NCBI GenBank assembly: GCA_028277845.1
Contig: JANQFL010000024.1
Coordinates: 1 to 64,000 of the forward strand
Direction of reading: 5' to 3'
DNA from: Sneathiellales bacterium
Lineage (GTDB): Bacteria > Pseudomonadota > Alphaproteobacteria > JANQFL01
DNA length: 64,000 nt
Shown here in pieces: positions 30,669 to 38,567 of this stretch. Positions within the stretch are counted from its first letter, which is position 1; each line of letters starts with the position of its first letter. The notes under the pieces were generated by a model. It did no database searches, had not been told where the DNA came from, and saw only the letters and a list, made by a program, of their open reading frames with translations. The position numbers and the translations under genes were made by a program.

Positions 30669-31573
30669 TTGGAGATGCGATTTCAGAGATGCAGATAGCA
30701 GTAGGGGACTATCTGGCATCTGCTTATGGAGGATCTGTTGAGCCTGATGGGGTGGTCGGCACAGCAGTACCTTGGAGACCTCATATATTTCAAACTGAGG
30801 AGAGAATCGGGTGGCATTTGTTTTCAGTTCCTCCGGATTCAGATTCGTGGAAGCGACGCATTCTTCGTGCTTGTTCAGTTGATAAGAAACTAAAAATTGG
30901 CGTTGCTACTACTGAACTTGCTTTAGATGATCCAGGATTTCTCCTAGATTGCCAGGAGATTGATGCTCAGATCATTCTGATGGAGCACCGCAAAGGTCGG
31001 TTCGTGATCGTGACATCGTTTGCGTCGGTGTCAGACTACATCTACGAGCAAAATATCAACCTAGACATAGAAGTCTCGACCAGACTGCTGGATGACGCAT
31101 TGGCGCGTGCGTTGAAGGCGAAAGCCAATATTGAAAAAGGAGTGTTGCTAGAAGTTGTCGTAGCGCTTTTTTTAAGCCAAGTGACTAATTTCGAAGTTGC
31201 CGACGTAGGTATTTCTAACCGAACGCAACAAATGGATGTGCTTGTTCACAATCGAAATGTCGGGGGAGTGCTTGGGGATGGATCAATTGTGTTGGCAGAA
31301 GCAAAAAATTGGCGCCGACAAAAAGTGGGCACCGATGAGTACGCTGTGTTTTTACGGAAACTAGCTAGTCGAAACGGCAAAGCAAAACTGGGCTTCCTTG
31401 TGACGACTGGTGAATTTACCTCGGGCGTCGCCCTTGAGGCGAGACGCGACAGCATGGCTGACATCATTATTGTTTGTATCGATGGAAAAGTATTACCCAC
31501 TATTTGGCAAGGCAAAAAATCCATCACACAAGTGATAGAGAGATTGGTTATCCAGGCTAGTGTCGGTTCATAG
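30665..31573 (+). CDS. Mrr-like PD-(D/E)xK restriction endonuclease
   Basis: The 302-residue protein has an N-terminal region of about 150 residues that I do not recognise and a C-terminal nuclease fold. Catalytic residues can be placed at E163 (helix KGVLLEVVVAL), D191 (QQMDVLVHN) and the E212-A-K214 pair (LAEAKNWRR). The following LGFLVTTGEFTSGVALEAR matches the Mrr-type pattern after the QxK/ExK motif. The start is GTG 30665, overlapping the ParB-like stop by three bases. ATG 30689 is an alternative. Tight coupling to a DNA methyltransferase suggests a restriction role, but Mrr-type enzymes can also cut modified DNA. Confidence 0.8.
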   Translation: MIGDAISEMQIAVGDYLASAYGGSVEPDGVVGTAVPWRPHIFQTEERIGWHLFSVPPDSDSWKRRILRACSVDKKLKIGVATTELALDDPGFLLDCQEIDAQIILMEHRKGRFVIVTSFASVSDYIYEQNINLDIEVSTRLLDDALARALKAKANIEKGVLLEVVVALFLSQVTNFEVADVGISNRTQQMDVLVHNRNVGGVLGDGSIVLAEAKNWRRQKVGTDEYAVFLRKLASRNGKAKLGFLVTTGEFTSGVALEARRDSMADIIIVCIDGKVLPTIWQGKKSITQVIERLVIQASVGS

Positions 31574-31694
31574 CTAAGTTCCAAACGTAACGAACAATGA
31601 TCTTCCATTTTTTGTTTCGTTTGAGTTTGCTAGATAAACGGCGATTGTGATTTCCAATCCATTGAACTCAATCTCAACGGACGCTGGTACAAAT
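31574..31694 (+). other. Right end of island, non-coding
   Basis: These 121 bases lie between the nuclease stop and the right guaA repeat. They are A+T-rich and include a T-rich run (CATTTTTTGTTTCGTTT near 31607-31621) that could help end transcription, but no strong hairpin is seen. No inverted repeat shared with the left island end (28381-28477) is apparent. Confidence 0.4.
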
Positions 31695-31868
31695 GTCTGC
31701 GGCCTGCGCGCCGTCAACTCCACCGATGGCATGACCGCCGATTACTACCCGTTCCCCCACGACTTCCTCGGCCGCGTCGCCACCCGCATCATCAACGAAG
31801 TGCGTGGCATCAACCGGGTGGTCTATGACATCACGTCGAAACCGCCCGGGACGATCGAGTGGGAGTAG
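31695..31868 (+). pseudogene. guaA: Orphan guaA C-terminal remnant
   Basis: The frame encodes the last 57 residues of GuaA, up to KPPGTIEWE and a TAG at 31866-31868, with no 5' part of the gene. It happens to be open back to an ATG at 31647 in island sequence, giving a chimeric 73-codon frame. There is no convincing ribosome-binding sequence, and a lone dimerisation-domain fragment is not expected to be functional. Confidence 0.9.
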
Positions 31869-31869
31869 G
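31695..31869 (+). repeat. Right 175-bp direct repeat (displaced guaA 3' end)
   Basis: This is the second copy of the guaA 3' end, identical in protein sequence to the left copy but with five synonymous differences. It directly adjoins the host gene for the DUF465 protein and so probably represents the ancestral chromosomal end of guaA, displaced by the island. Confidence 0.95.
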
Positions 31870-31895
31870 GACGAAGGGCGGTTGAGGCCGCTTGC

Positions 31896-32135
31896 TCAGT
31901 CCGCTTTCAGCATTTCGAAAATCTCGTCCTTGAGGGCGAGGCGTTTCTTTTTCAGGTCTTCGGTGTATTCGTCCGAGGCCGCTTCGACCTCGATTTCGAT
32001 GCGGTGAATTTCCCGGTTTACCGCATGGTATTCGTCCGCCAGTTCGCCGAAATGCTCGTCGGAAACCTTGAGGTTGTGGATCTGTTCCTTGAATTCGGGG
32101 AATTCTTCGGCCAGTTCGTGGGGAACGTGGGACAC
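31896..32135 (-). CDS. DUF465 (YdcH-like) small coiled protein
   Basis: The 79-residue protein is charged and helical. It carries the family pattern [20 protein letters not shown] and a C-terminal Lys-rich helix ([16 protein letters not shown]). I choose the GTG at 32135 (reading [10 protein letters not shown]), preceded by AGAGAGG, which gives the normal family length. The frame is open to an ATG at 32159. The function of the family is not established. It is divergent from parC. Confidence 0.82.
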   Translation of the reverse strand: MSHVPHELAEEFPEFKEQIHNLKVSDEHFGELADEYHAVNREIHRIEIEVEAASDEYTEDLKKKRLALKDEIFEMLKAD

Positions 32136-32314
32136 TGCGGCACCTCTCTTCTTACGCAAAATCGAATGAATTCAAGCCCCTATGTAGGATTTTCCAAGTT
32201 GATTCCAATGCGGCATGGTGCCGCGTTGGAAGCCGGTTTTCAGCACTTTTCCGAGGACGAAGTCATAGTGATTTTTTTCGGGTGCCCTACCATATCTGGT
32301 GCTATAACGGCGCC

Positions 32315-34537
32315 ATGACTGATCAGACTCCCTTCGAAAATATCGCCCGGGTCGAGTTGGCCGAAGCGCTGGGCGAGCGGTACCTGAATTACGCCCTGTC
32401 CACCATCACATCGCGCTCCTTGCCTGACGTGCGCGACGGTCTCAAACCGGTGCATCGGCGGCTGCTGTTCGCCATGCAGCAGTTGAAACTGGACCCCAAA
32501 TCCGGCTTCAAGAAGTGTGCCCGGGTGGTCGGCGACGTTATCGGTAAGTATCACCCCCACGGCGACCAGGCGGTCTACGATGCCTTGGTCCGCCTGGCCC
32601 AGGATTTCGCCCAGCGTTATCCCCTGGTGGACGGCCAGGGCAATTTCGGCAACGTGGACGGCGACAACGCGGCGGCCATGCGGTACACCGAGGCGCGGCT
32701 GACCGAAATCGCCGAACTGATGCTGCAGGGCATCGAAGAGAACACCGTCGACTTCCGGCCCACTTATGACGGCGAGGAAGACGAACCGGCCTTGCTGCCG
32801 GCGGCGTTTCCCAACCTGCTGGCCAACGGCGCCAGTGGCATCGCCGTCGGCATGGCCACCAGTATCCCGCCGCACAACGCGGCGGAAATCTGCGACGCGC
32901 TGATCCATCTGTCCAAACGGCCCCAGGCCACCATCGGCAAGTTGGTCGAATACATGCCGGGCCCGGATTTCCCGACCGGCGGCATCATCGTCGAGCCTCA
33001 CGACAGCATTCTGGACGCCTACAAGACCGGCCGCGGCAGTTTCCGCCTGCGCGCCAAATGGACGACCGAGAAGTCGGGACGGGGCACCTATCATATCGTC
33101 GTCACCGAAATTCCCTACCAGGTGCAGAAGGGCAAGCTGATCGAGAAGATCGCCGAACTGATCTCGTCGAAGAAGCTGCCCCTGCTGGCCGACGTGCGCG
33201 ACGAATCCACGGACGACATACGCCTGGTCCTGGAACCGCGGAGCCGCACCGTCGAGGCCGACGTGCTGATGGAGCATATGTTCCGGCACACCGACCTGGA
33301 GGTCCGCATCGGCCTCAACATGAACGTGCTCGATGCCTCGGGCCGGCCGTCGGTGCTGGACCTGCGCCAGACCCTGCAGGCGTTCCTCGACCATCGCCAC
33401 GAGGTACTGGAACGGCGCACCCTGTTCCGCCTGGAAAAGATCGCCCACCGTCTGGAAATCCTCGAAGGCTATCTCGTCGCCTATCTCAACCTGGACGAAG
33501 TGATCCGCATCATCCGCGAGGAGGACCATCCGAAACAGGTGATGATGAAGACCTTCAGGATCACCGACAATCAGGCCGAGGCAATCCTCAACATGCGTCT
33601 GCGGGCGTTGCGCAAGCTCGAGGAAATCGCCATCCGCGACGAGCATAAGAAGCTCTCCGACGAGCAGAAGGACCTCAAGGGCCTGCTGCGCAGCGACGAG
33701 CGCCGCCGCAAGGCGGTGGAGGCCGAAATCAAGGAGGTCAAGAAGACCGTCGGCAAGGATACGGAACTGGGCCGTCGCCGCACCGACTTCGCCGAGGCCC
33801 CGGCGGCCCGCGAGGTACCGCTGGAAGCCCTGATCGAAAAAGAACCGATTACCATCATTTGCTCGGAGAAGGGCTGGATCCGGGCCGTGCGCGGCCATGT
33901 CGAGCCCAACGGCGAGAACCTTTACAAAAAGGGCGACCGCGGGCGGTTCTGGCTTTACGGCGAAACCACCGACAAGTTGATCATGTTCGCCACCAACGGC
34001 CGGTTCTATACCCTCGGCTGCGACAAGCTGCCCCGCGGGCGGGGACACGGCGAACCGGTCCGGCTGATGATCGACCTGGGCAACGACCAGGACATCGTTG
34101 CCTTGTTCGTGCATCAGGCCGAACGCCGGTTGCTGGTGGCGTCGACCGATGGGCGCGGTTTCGTCGTACCGGAAGATCAGGTCGTCGCACAAACCCGGTC
34201 AGGCAAGCAGGTGCTCAACGTTTCGGGGGATGTGGAGGCTCGCGTGTGTTCGCCGGTCGAGGGTGATTCGGTCGCGGTGATCGGTGAAAACCGGAAACTG
34301 CTGATCTTCGGTCTGGATGAACTGCCGACCATGAACCGCGGGCGCGGCGTGACACTGCAGCGCTACAAGGACGGCGGCCTGTCGGACGCCATCACCTTTA
34401 CCCGCGCCGAGGGACTGAACTGGCGTATCGGCGAGCGCATGCGCACCGAAACCGATCTGATGGCCTGGGAAGGCAAGCGGGCCAACGCCGGGCGTCTGCC
34501 GCCCAAGGGCTTCCCCAAAAGCAATCGTTTTTTCTGA
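32315..34537 (+). CDS. parC: DNA topoisomerase IV subunit A
   Basis: ParC is the DNA-cleaving subunit that decatenates daughter chromosomes together with ParE (not in the window). The catalytic tyrosine is Y124 in [10 protein letters not shown]. The breakage-reunion core begins [19 protein letters not shown]. The C-terminal half contains the degenerate beta-pinwheel repeats, shorter than in GyrA, and lacks an obvious GyrA box, which favours ParC. The 740-residue length fits. ATG 32315 is used in place of the frame start at 32282. Confidence 0.93.
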   Translation: MTDQTPFENIARVELAEALGERYLNYALSTITSRSLPDVRDGLKPVHRRLLFAMQQLKLDPKSGFKKCARVVGDVIGKYHPHGDQAVYDALVRLAQDFAQRYPLVDGQGNFGNVDGDNAAAMRYTEARLTEIAELMLQGIEENTVDFRPTYDGEEDEPALLPAAFPNLLANGASGIAVGMATSIPPHNAAEICDALIHLSKRPQATIGKLVEYMPGPDFPTGGIIVEPHDSILDAYKTGRGSFRLRAKWTTEKSGRGTYHIVVTEIPYQVQKGKLIEKIAELISSKKLPLLADVRDESTDDIRLVLEPRSRTVEADVLMEHMFRHTDLEVRIGLNMNVLDASGRPSVLDLRQTLQAFLDHRHEVLERRTLFRLEKIAHRLEILEGYLVAYLNLDEVIRIIREEDHPKQVMMKTFRITDNQAEAILNMRLRALRKLEEIAIRDEHKKLSDEQKDLKGLLRSDERRRKAVEAEIKEVKKTVGKDTELGRRRTDFAEAPAAREVPLEALIEKEPITIICSEKGWIRAVRGHVEPNGENLYKKGDRGRFWLYGETTDKLIMFATNGRFYTLGCDKLPRGRGHGEPVRLMIDLGNDQDIVALFVHQAERRLLVASTDGRGFVVPEDQVVAQTRSGKQVLNVSGDVEARVCSPVEGDSVAVIGENRKLLIFGLDELPTMNRGRGVTLQRYKDGGLSDAITFTRAEGLNWRIGERMRTETDLMAWEGKRANAGRLPPKGFPKSNRFF

Positions 34538-34602
34538 CGGTGGTTTGCCGGGCCACCGGGCCGGTTTAAAATGGCTTGATAGCTTGGGGAGGACCGGACG
34601 CC

Positions 34603-36216
34603 ATGCAGACAGTTTATGAGGCCTTTCTGGATGCGGCCCATGACGTGCCGGGCAACGCCTTTCTGGCGGCACCGTCCATGGACGGGCGGGCCTACCACCC
34701 GGAAGGGATCGAATTTACCTACGGCGAAGTGCGTGACGCGGTCGAGCATTTGCGCGGGCGCTATGCCGCCGCCGGGTACGGCCATGGCCATCGTGTCGCG
34801 CTTTTGCTCGAAAACCGGCCGGAACATTTCTTCCATCTTCTGGCCATGAACGCTCTCGGCGTCAGTTGCGTGCCGATCAACCCGGACTACACCCACGACG
34901 AAGTGCTTTACCAGATGGAGCACTCGGAAGCCGATCTGGCGGTGGTGCTTCGTACCCGTGTCGGCGATCTGGAGGCCGTTGCGGCGGACCGGGAGAAACC
35001 CTTGCCCGTGATCGCCTACGAGGACGGCCTCGAGAACGTTCCCGAGGCATCGACAGACCCGCCCAAGGCCGGTGAGCCAGGCCTGCACACCGAGGCCAGC
35101 CTGCTATACACCTCCGGCACCACCGGCCGGCCAAAGGGCTGCATCCTGACCAACGACTACTTCCTGACGTCTGGGCAATGGTATTTCGAAATGGGCGGGA
35201 TGCTGGAGATCCTCCCGCGCGAGGAACGCATCTTCAATCCACTGCCGTTGTTCCACATGAACTGCGGCGTCGTCAGCTTCATGTGCATGGTCTACGCCCG
35301 AGGCTGCCTGATCGTGCCCGACCGCTTTCATCCCAGCACCTGGTGGAAGGACGTGACGGAAACCCGGGCATCGATTGTCCATTACCTGGGCGTCGTGCCG
35401 CCGTTGCTGCTCAACCAGCCGCCCGGTGAGCAGGATACGGGGCACGTGGTGCGCCTCGGCATGGGGGCGGGGGTCGAGCCGGAACTGCACCCGGTGTTTG
35501 AAGAACGCTTCGGATTCCCGTTGATCGAGTTGTGGGGCATGACCGAAACCGGCCGCATCATCGGCGACAATTTCGAACCCCGGTCGATCCATACTCGGGC
35601 CTTCGGCCGGCCGCGCGACGAATTGATGGCCATGGCCGTGGATGACGATGACAATCCGGTACCGCCGGGCGAAGAAGGCGAACTTGTGGTGCGCTGCGCC
35701 GGCGATGACCCGCGCCGCGGTTTTTTCGCCGGTTACCTCAAGAACCCAGAGGCCACGGCCGAGGCCTGGCGCAACGACTGGTTCCACACCGGCGACGTGG
35801 TGACCCAGGACGAGACCGGCATGCTGACCTTCGTCGACCGCAAGAAGAACATCATCCGCCGGGCCGGCGAAAACATCGCCGCCGCCGAGATCGAGGCCGT
35901 GCTGCAGGCGCATGAAGCGGTGGCCCAGGTCGCGGTCCTGGCGGTACCCGATGAAGTGCGGGAGGAGGAGGTCATGGCCTGCGTCGTGCCGATGGCGGGC
36001 GCAACGGCAGATGAAGCCTTGGGGCGGGCCCTGTTCGACTGGTGCGATGGTAAGATGGCTTACTACAAACCTCCGGGATGGGTTCTGTTCATGGACGGCC
36101 TGCCGACCACCGGCACGCAGAAGGTTCAGAAGACCCAGATCTTCCCGCCGGGCGAAGACCCGAGAACACGCTCGGGAATCTTCGATTTTCGCGACCAAAA
36201 GAAGCGCAAACGCTGA
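34603..36216 (+). CDS. ATP-dependent acyl-CoA ligase (AMP-forming)
   Basis: The 537-residue protein is an ANL-superfamily enzyme that adenylates a carboxylic acid and transfers it to CoA. The ATP loop LYTSGTTGRPKG is at residues 169-179. WGMTETGRI, the hinge FVDRKKNIIRRAGENI and the C-terminal catalytic lysine region GTQKVQKTQ are all present. The pattern is closest to crotonobetaine/carnitine-CoA ligase-type members, but the substrate cannot be fixed. GGGGAGGA precedes ATG 34603. The TRAP transporter that follows may import its substrate, which is inference from adjacency. Confidence 0.85.
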   Translation: MQTVYEAFLDAAHDVPGNAFLAAPSMDGRAYHPEGIEFTYGEVRDAVEHLRGRYAAAGYGHGHRVALLLENRPEHFFHLLAMNALGVSCVPINPDYTHDEVLYQMEHSEADLAVVLRTRVGDLEAVAADREKPLPVIAYEDGLENVPEASTDPPKAGEPGLHTEASLLYTSGTTGRPKGCILTNDYFLTSGQWYFEMGGMLEILPREERIFNPLPLFHMNCGVVSFMCMVYARGCLIVPDRFHPSTWWKDVTETRASIVHYLGVVPPLLLNQPPGEQDTGHVVRLGMGAGVEPELHPVFEERFGFPLIELWGMTETGRIIGDNFEPRSIHTRAFGRPRDELMAMAVDDDDNPVPPGEEGELVVRCAGDDPRRGFFAGYLKNPEATAEAWRNDWFHTGDVVTQDETGMLTFVDRKKNIIRRAGENIAAAEIEAVLQAHEAVAQVAVLAVPDEVREEEVMACVVPMAGATADEALGRALFDWCDGKMAYYKPPGWVLFMDGLPTTGTQKVQKTQIFPPGEDPRTRSGIFDFRDQKKRKR

Positions 36217-36314
36217 ATTTTTAGGCAAGAAACCTCAGAAATAGGTCAAACTAAACGTTCCAATTACCGTCGCGTCATACTAATCTCAGCCTCATTCAAT
36301 CAACAGGGAGTTAC

Positions 36315-37415
36315 ATGATGAAACGTCGTGAGTTCATCAAAAAAGCCGGGGCAGCCGGCGTCGCGGGAGCAGCCGCAACCACCTTAGCCGCACCGGCGAT
36401 CGCGCAGAAGCGCATCGATATGGTCGTCGTGTCCACCTGGCCGCGGGATTTCCCGGGTCTGGGCACCAGCGCCCAGCGCATGGCGCAATCGATTCAGGAC
36501 GCGACCGACGGCCGGATCCAGGTGCAGTATTTCGCAGCGGGTGAACGGGTTGGCGCCTTCGATTCGTTCGACGAAGTCGCTTCCGGCAATGCCCAGGCCT
36601 ATCACGCCGCCGATTACTACTGGAAAGGCAAGCACCCCGGTTGGGCGTATTTTACCGCCGTTCCGTTCGGCTTGACCTACACCGAGCGCCAGGCGTGGAT
36701 TCACTATCTCGGCGGCCAGCAGCTGTGGGACGAATTGGCCGGCGAATACGGCCTGAAGTGTCTGCCGGCCGGCAGCACGGGCGTTCAGATGGGCGGTTGG
36801 TTCAACAAGGAAATCAATTCCGCCGACGACCTCAAGGGTCTGAAAATGCGTATTCCGGGCCTCGGCGGCGACGTCATGGCCAAACTGGGCGCATCGCCGG
36901 TATCCCTTCCGGGCGGCCAGATTTACGAAAATCTGGTGTCCGGCGCCATCGAAGCGACCGAATGGGTCGGCCCGTGGAACGATTACGCGATGAAGTTCTA
37001 CGAAGCCGCCAAGTTCTACTACTATCCGGGCTTCCATGAGCCGGGCGGATTCCTGTCGTTTGGCATGAACGCATCGTGGTGGGGCACGCTGTCGAAGACC
37101 GATCAGCAGATCATCACCGCCATCAGTGGTCAGGAAAACGACAAGGTGATGGCTGAGTTCAACGCCAACAACGGCGCCTTCCTCGCCAAGCTGATCAACG
37201 AGCATGGCGTGGTCGTCAAGGAATTCGGCGACGACGTCTATGACAGCTTCGGTAAGGGCTCCAACGAGGTGTTCGAAGAAGTGCAGGCGCACAGCGACCT
37301 GGCCGCGAAGATCCACGCGAGCTTCGAAAAAGCCCGTTCGGAAGTCGGTGCCTGGATGAACCTCGCGGACGGTGCCTATCTCCGGCAGCGTAACCGCGTG
37401 CTGGGACTGTCGTAA
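36315..37415 (+). CDS. TRAP transporter substrate-binding protein (DctP family)
   Basis: The 366-residue protein begins with a twin-arginine signal (MMKRREFIKKAG followed by an Ala-rich stretch to APAIAQK). The mature part shows the DctP-family pattern, including LKGLKMRIPGLGGDVMAKLG with its conserved arginine and the GAIEATEWVGPWNDY segment seen in 2-oxoacid-type binding proteins. It is periplasmic. AGGGAG lies before the start. The likely substrate is an organic acid, but this is a family-level guess. Confidence 0.87.
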   Translation: MMKRREFIKKAGAAGVAGAAATTLAAPAIAQKRIDMVVVSTWPRDFPGLGTSAQRMAQSIQDATDGRIQVQYFAAGERVGAFDSFDEVASGNAQAYHAADYYWKGKHPGWAYFTAVPFGLTYTERQAWIHYLGGQQLWDELAGEYGLKCLPAGSTGVQMGGWFNKEINSADDLKGLKMRIPGLGGDVMAKLGASPVSLPGGQIYENLVSGAIEATEWVGPWNDYAMKFYEAAKFYYYPGFHEPGGFLSFGMNASWWGTLSKTDQQIITAISGQENDKVMAEFNANNGAFLAKLINEHGVVVKEFGDDVYDSFGKGSNEVFEEVQAHSDLAAKIHASFEKARSEVGAWMNLADGAYLRQRNRVLGLS

Positions 37416-37437
37416 GACAGGCTGAACCGTAAGGGGA

Positions 37438-37455
37438 CGGGGCCTTCGGGCCCCG
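37438..37455 (+). terminator. UUCG-tetraloop hairpin between dctP and dctQ
   Basis: A 7-bp G+C stem (CGGGGCC / GGCCCCG) encloses the extra-stable loop TTCG in the 67-base gap between the binding-protein gene and the small permease gene. There is no adjoining long T run. It is more likely a partial terminator or mRNA-stabilising hairpin that keeps binding-protein expression above permease expression than a full stop. Confidence 0.6.
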
Positions 37456-37482
37456 GCCCTGTTTACGAAGGCTCTCTCAGGA

Positions 37483-38544
37483 ATGTCTGGAAGCGTGTCC
37501 CCGGAAACCTCCGGCCCGGTCGGCGTCGACTATTTTCCGACAACCGGGACGGAACTGGCGCGGACTTTCGCCTGGATCGTGACGGCGGCGACCTTCGTGT
37601 TCGCCCTGAACGCCTATCTGATCTTTGGTTTGAAATGGCCCGGCTTCGCCGCCTTGGCCGATCATCTGGAATGGTTCGGGCCGACAACTCTCAAAACGCC
37701 GCTAGACGACGATGCCGTCCTGCTCGGGTGGCTGCAGGCCGCGAGCTATGCGCTTTGCCTCGCCGTACCGGTTTTGTTTGTCGTGCGTACCAAAGGGCGA
37801 TCGTTGCGCCAGGACGCCATGGCGCTGTGCGGTTTGACCAATTACCTCGTACGTGCCGCGTTTTGGATGGTCGTATTGGTCGGCCTGGCCGACATGGTGA
37901 TTTCGTTCCTGCGCGTCGAGGGATTTCTCGAGGCCGTTGTCGGTACCGAACTCACCAAGGACCTCGGGCGGTCACAGTTCCGCGGTCCGGTCGTTCACGT
38001 GCCGTTGATCATCCTGTCGCTGATCATCGGCCTGCTGACCCGCTCCCTGAGTTTCGTCTGGCTGACCTTGCTGGTCGTGGTGGCGGAACTGCTGATCGTG
38101 GTGAGCCGTTTCATTTTCTCATACGAGCAGGCGTTCCAGGGTGATCTCGTGCGGTTCTGGTACGCGGCATTGTTTCTGTTCGCCAGTGCCTACACCCTGT
38201 TCGAAGACGGGCACGTGCGCGTCGATGTGCTTTATTCCGGATTTACCGACAAGGTCAGGGGCGCGGTCAATGCCATCGGTTCCGTGGTTCTCGGCATTTC
38301 GCTGTGCTGGGTGATCCTGATCATCGGGGTCGGCGGCAAGTCCAGTATCATCATCAATCCGCTGTTGAGCTTCGAGGTGTCGCAGTCGGGATTCGGCATG
38401 TACGTCAAATACCTGATGGCCGGATTCCTGGGCATTTTCGCGATTACCATGATGATTCAGTTCGCCAGCTATTTTCTTGAAGGTCTTGCCGATTATCGGG
38501 AAGACCCCGGCCACCGGAAGCCGGCCGGCGACTCCGGTCACTAA
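37483..38544 (+). CDS. TRAP transporter small permease, extended form (DctQ family)
   Basis: At 353 residues this is about twice the usual DctQ length. The N-terminal half adds three hydrophobic segments (about residues 25-50, 75-105 and 115-145). The C-terminal half holds the recognisable DctQ region around FEDGHVRVDVLYSGF and its four-helix pattern. It sits directly between dctP and dctM. The role of the extra N-terminal membrane block is unknown. Confidence 0.82.
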   Translation: MSGSVSPETSGPVGVDYFPTTGTELARTFAWIVTAATFVFALNAYLIFGLKWPGFAALADHLEWFGPTTLKTPLDDDAVLLGWLQAASYALCLAVPVLFVVRTKGRSLRQDAMALCGLTNYLVRAAFWMVVLVGLADMVISFLRVEGFLEAVVGTELTKDLGRSQFRGPVVHVPLIILSLIIGLLTRSLSFVWLTLLVVVAELLIVVSRFIFSYEQAFQGDLVRFWYAALFLFASAYTLFEDGHVRVDVLYSGFTDKVRGAVNAIGSVVLGISLCWVILIIGVGGKSSIIINPLLSFEVSQSGFGMYVKYLMAGFLGIFAITMMIQFASYFLEGLADYREDPGHRKPAGDSGH

Positions 38545-38567
38545 TCCCAAAAGCGCGATAACGTCCT

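Larger units (their letters stand above)
28381..31694 (+). mobile_element. Small guaA-associated genomic island without a recombinase
   Basis: This 3.3 kb of visibly A+T-richer DNA is inserted directly after the intact guaA stop region and ends at a second copy of the guaA 3' end. It carries three same-strand overlapping genes (methyltransferase, ParB-like, nuclease) plus about 97 bases of left and 121 bases of right non-coding sequence. The guaA 3' end is an established integration hotspot for genomic islands. Here, however, no integrase, transposase or excisionase is present, and the 175-bp repeat is long for an attachment core. It may be a deletion derivative, a satellite mobilised in trans, or a homologous-recombination insert. 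Confidence 0.88.

Noticed and set aside
28381-31694. Island considered as a transposon
   Set aside because: No transposase and no terminal inverted repeats. The flanking 175-bp repeat is a piece of guaA, not a short target-site duplication.
32240-34192. 650-codon open frame on the minus strand
   Set aside because: It is antisense to parC, has a His/Gln/Asp-rich composition typical of shadow frames, and has no recognisable domain.
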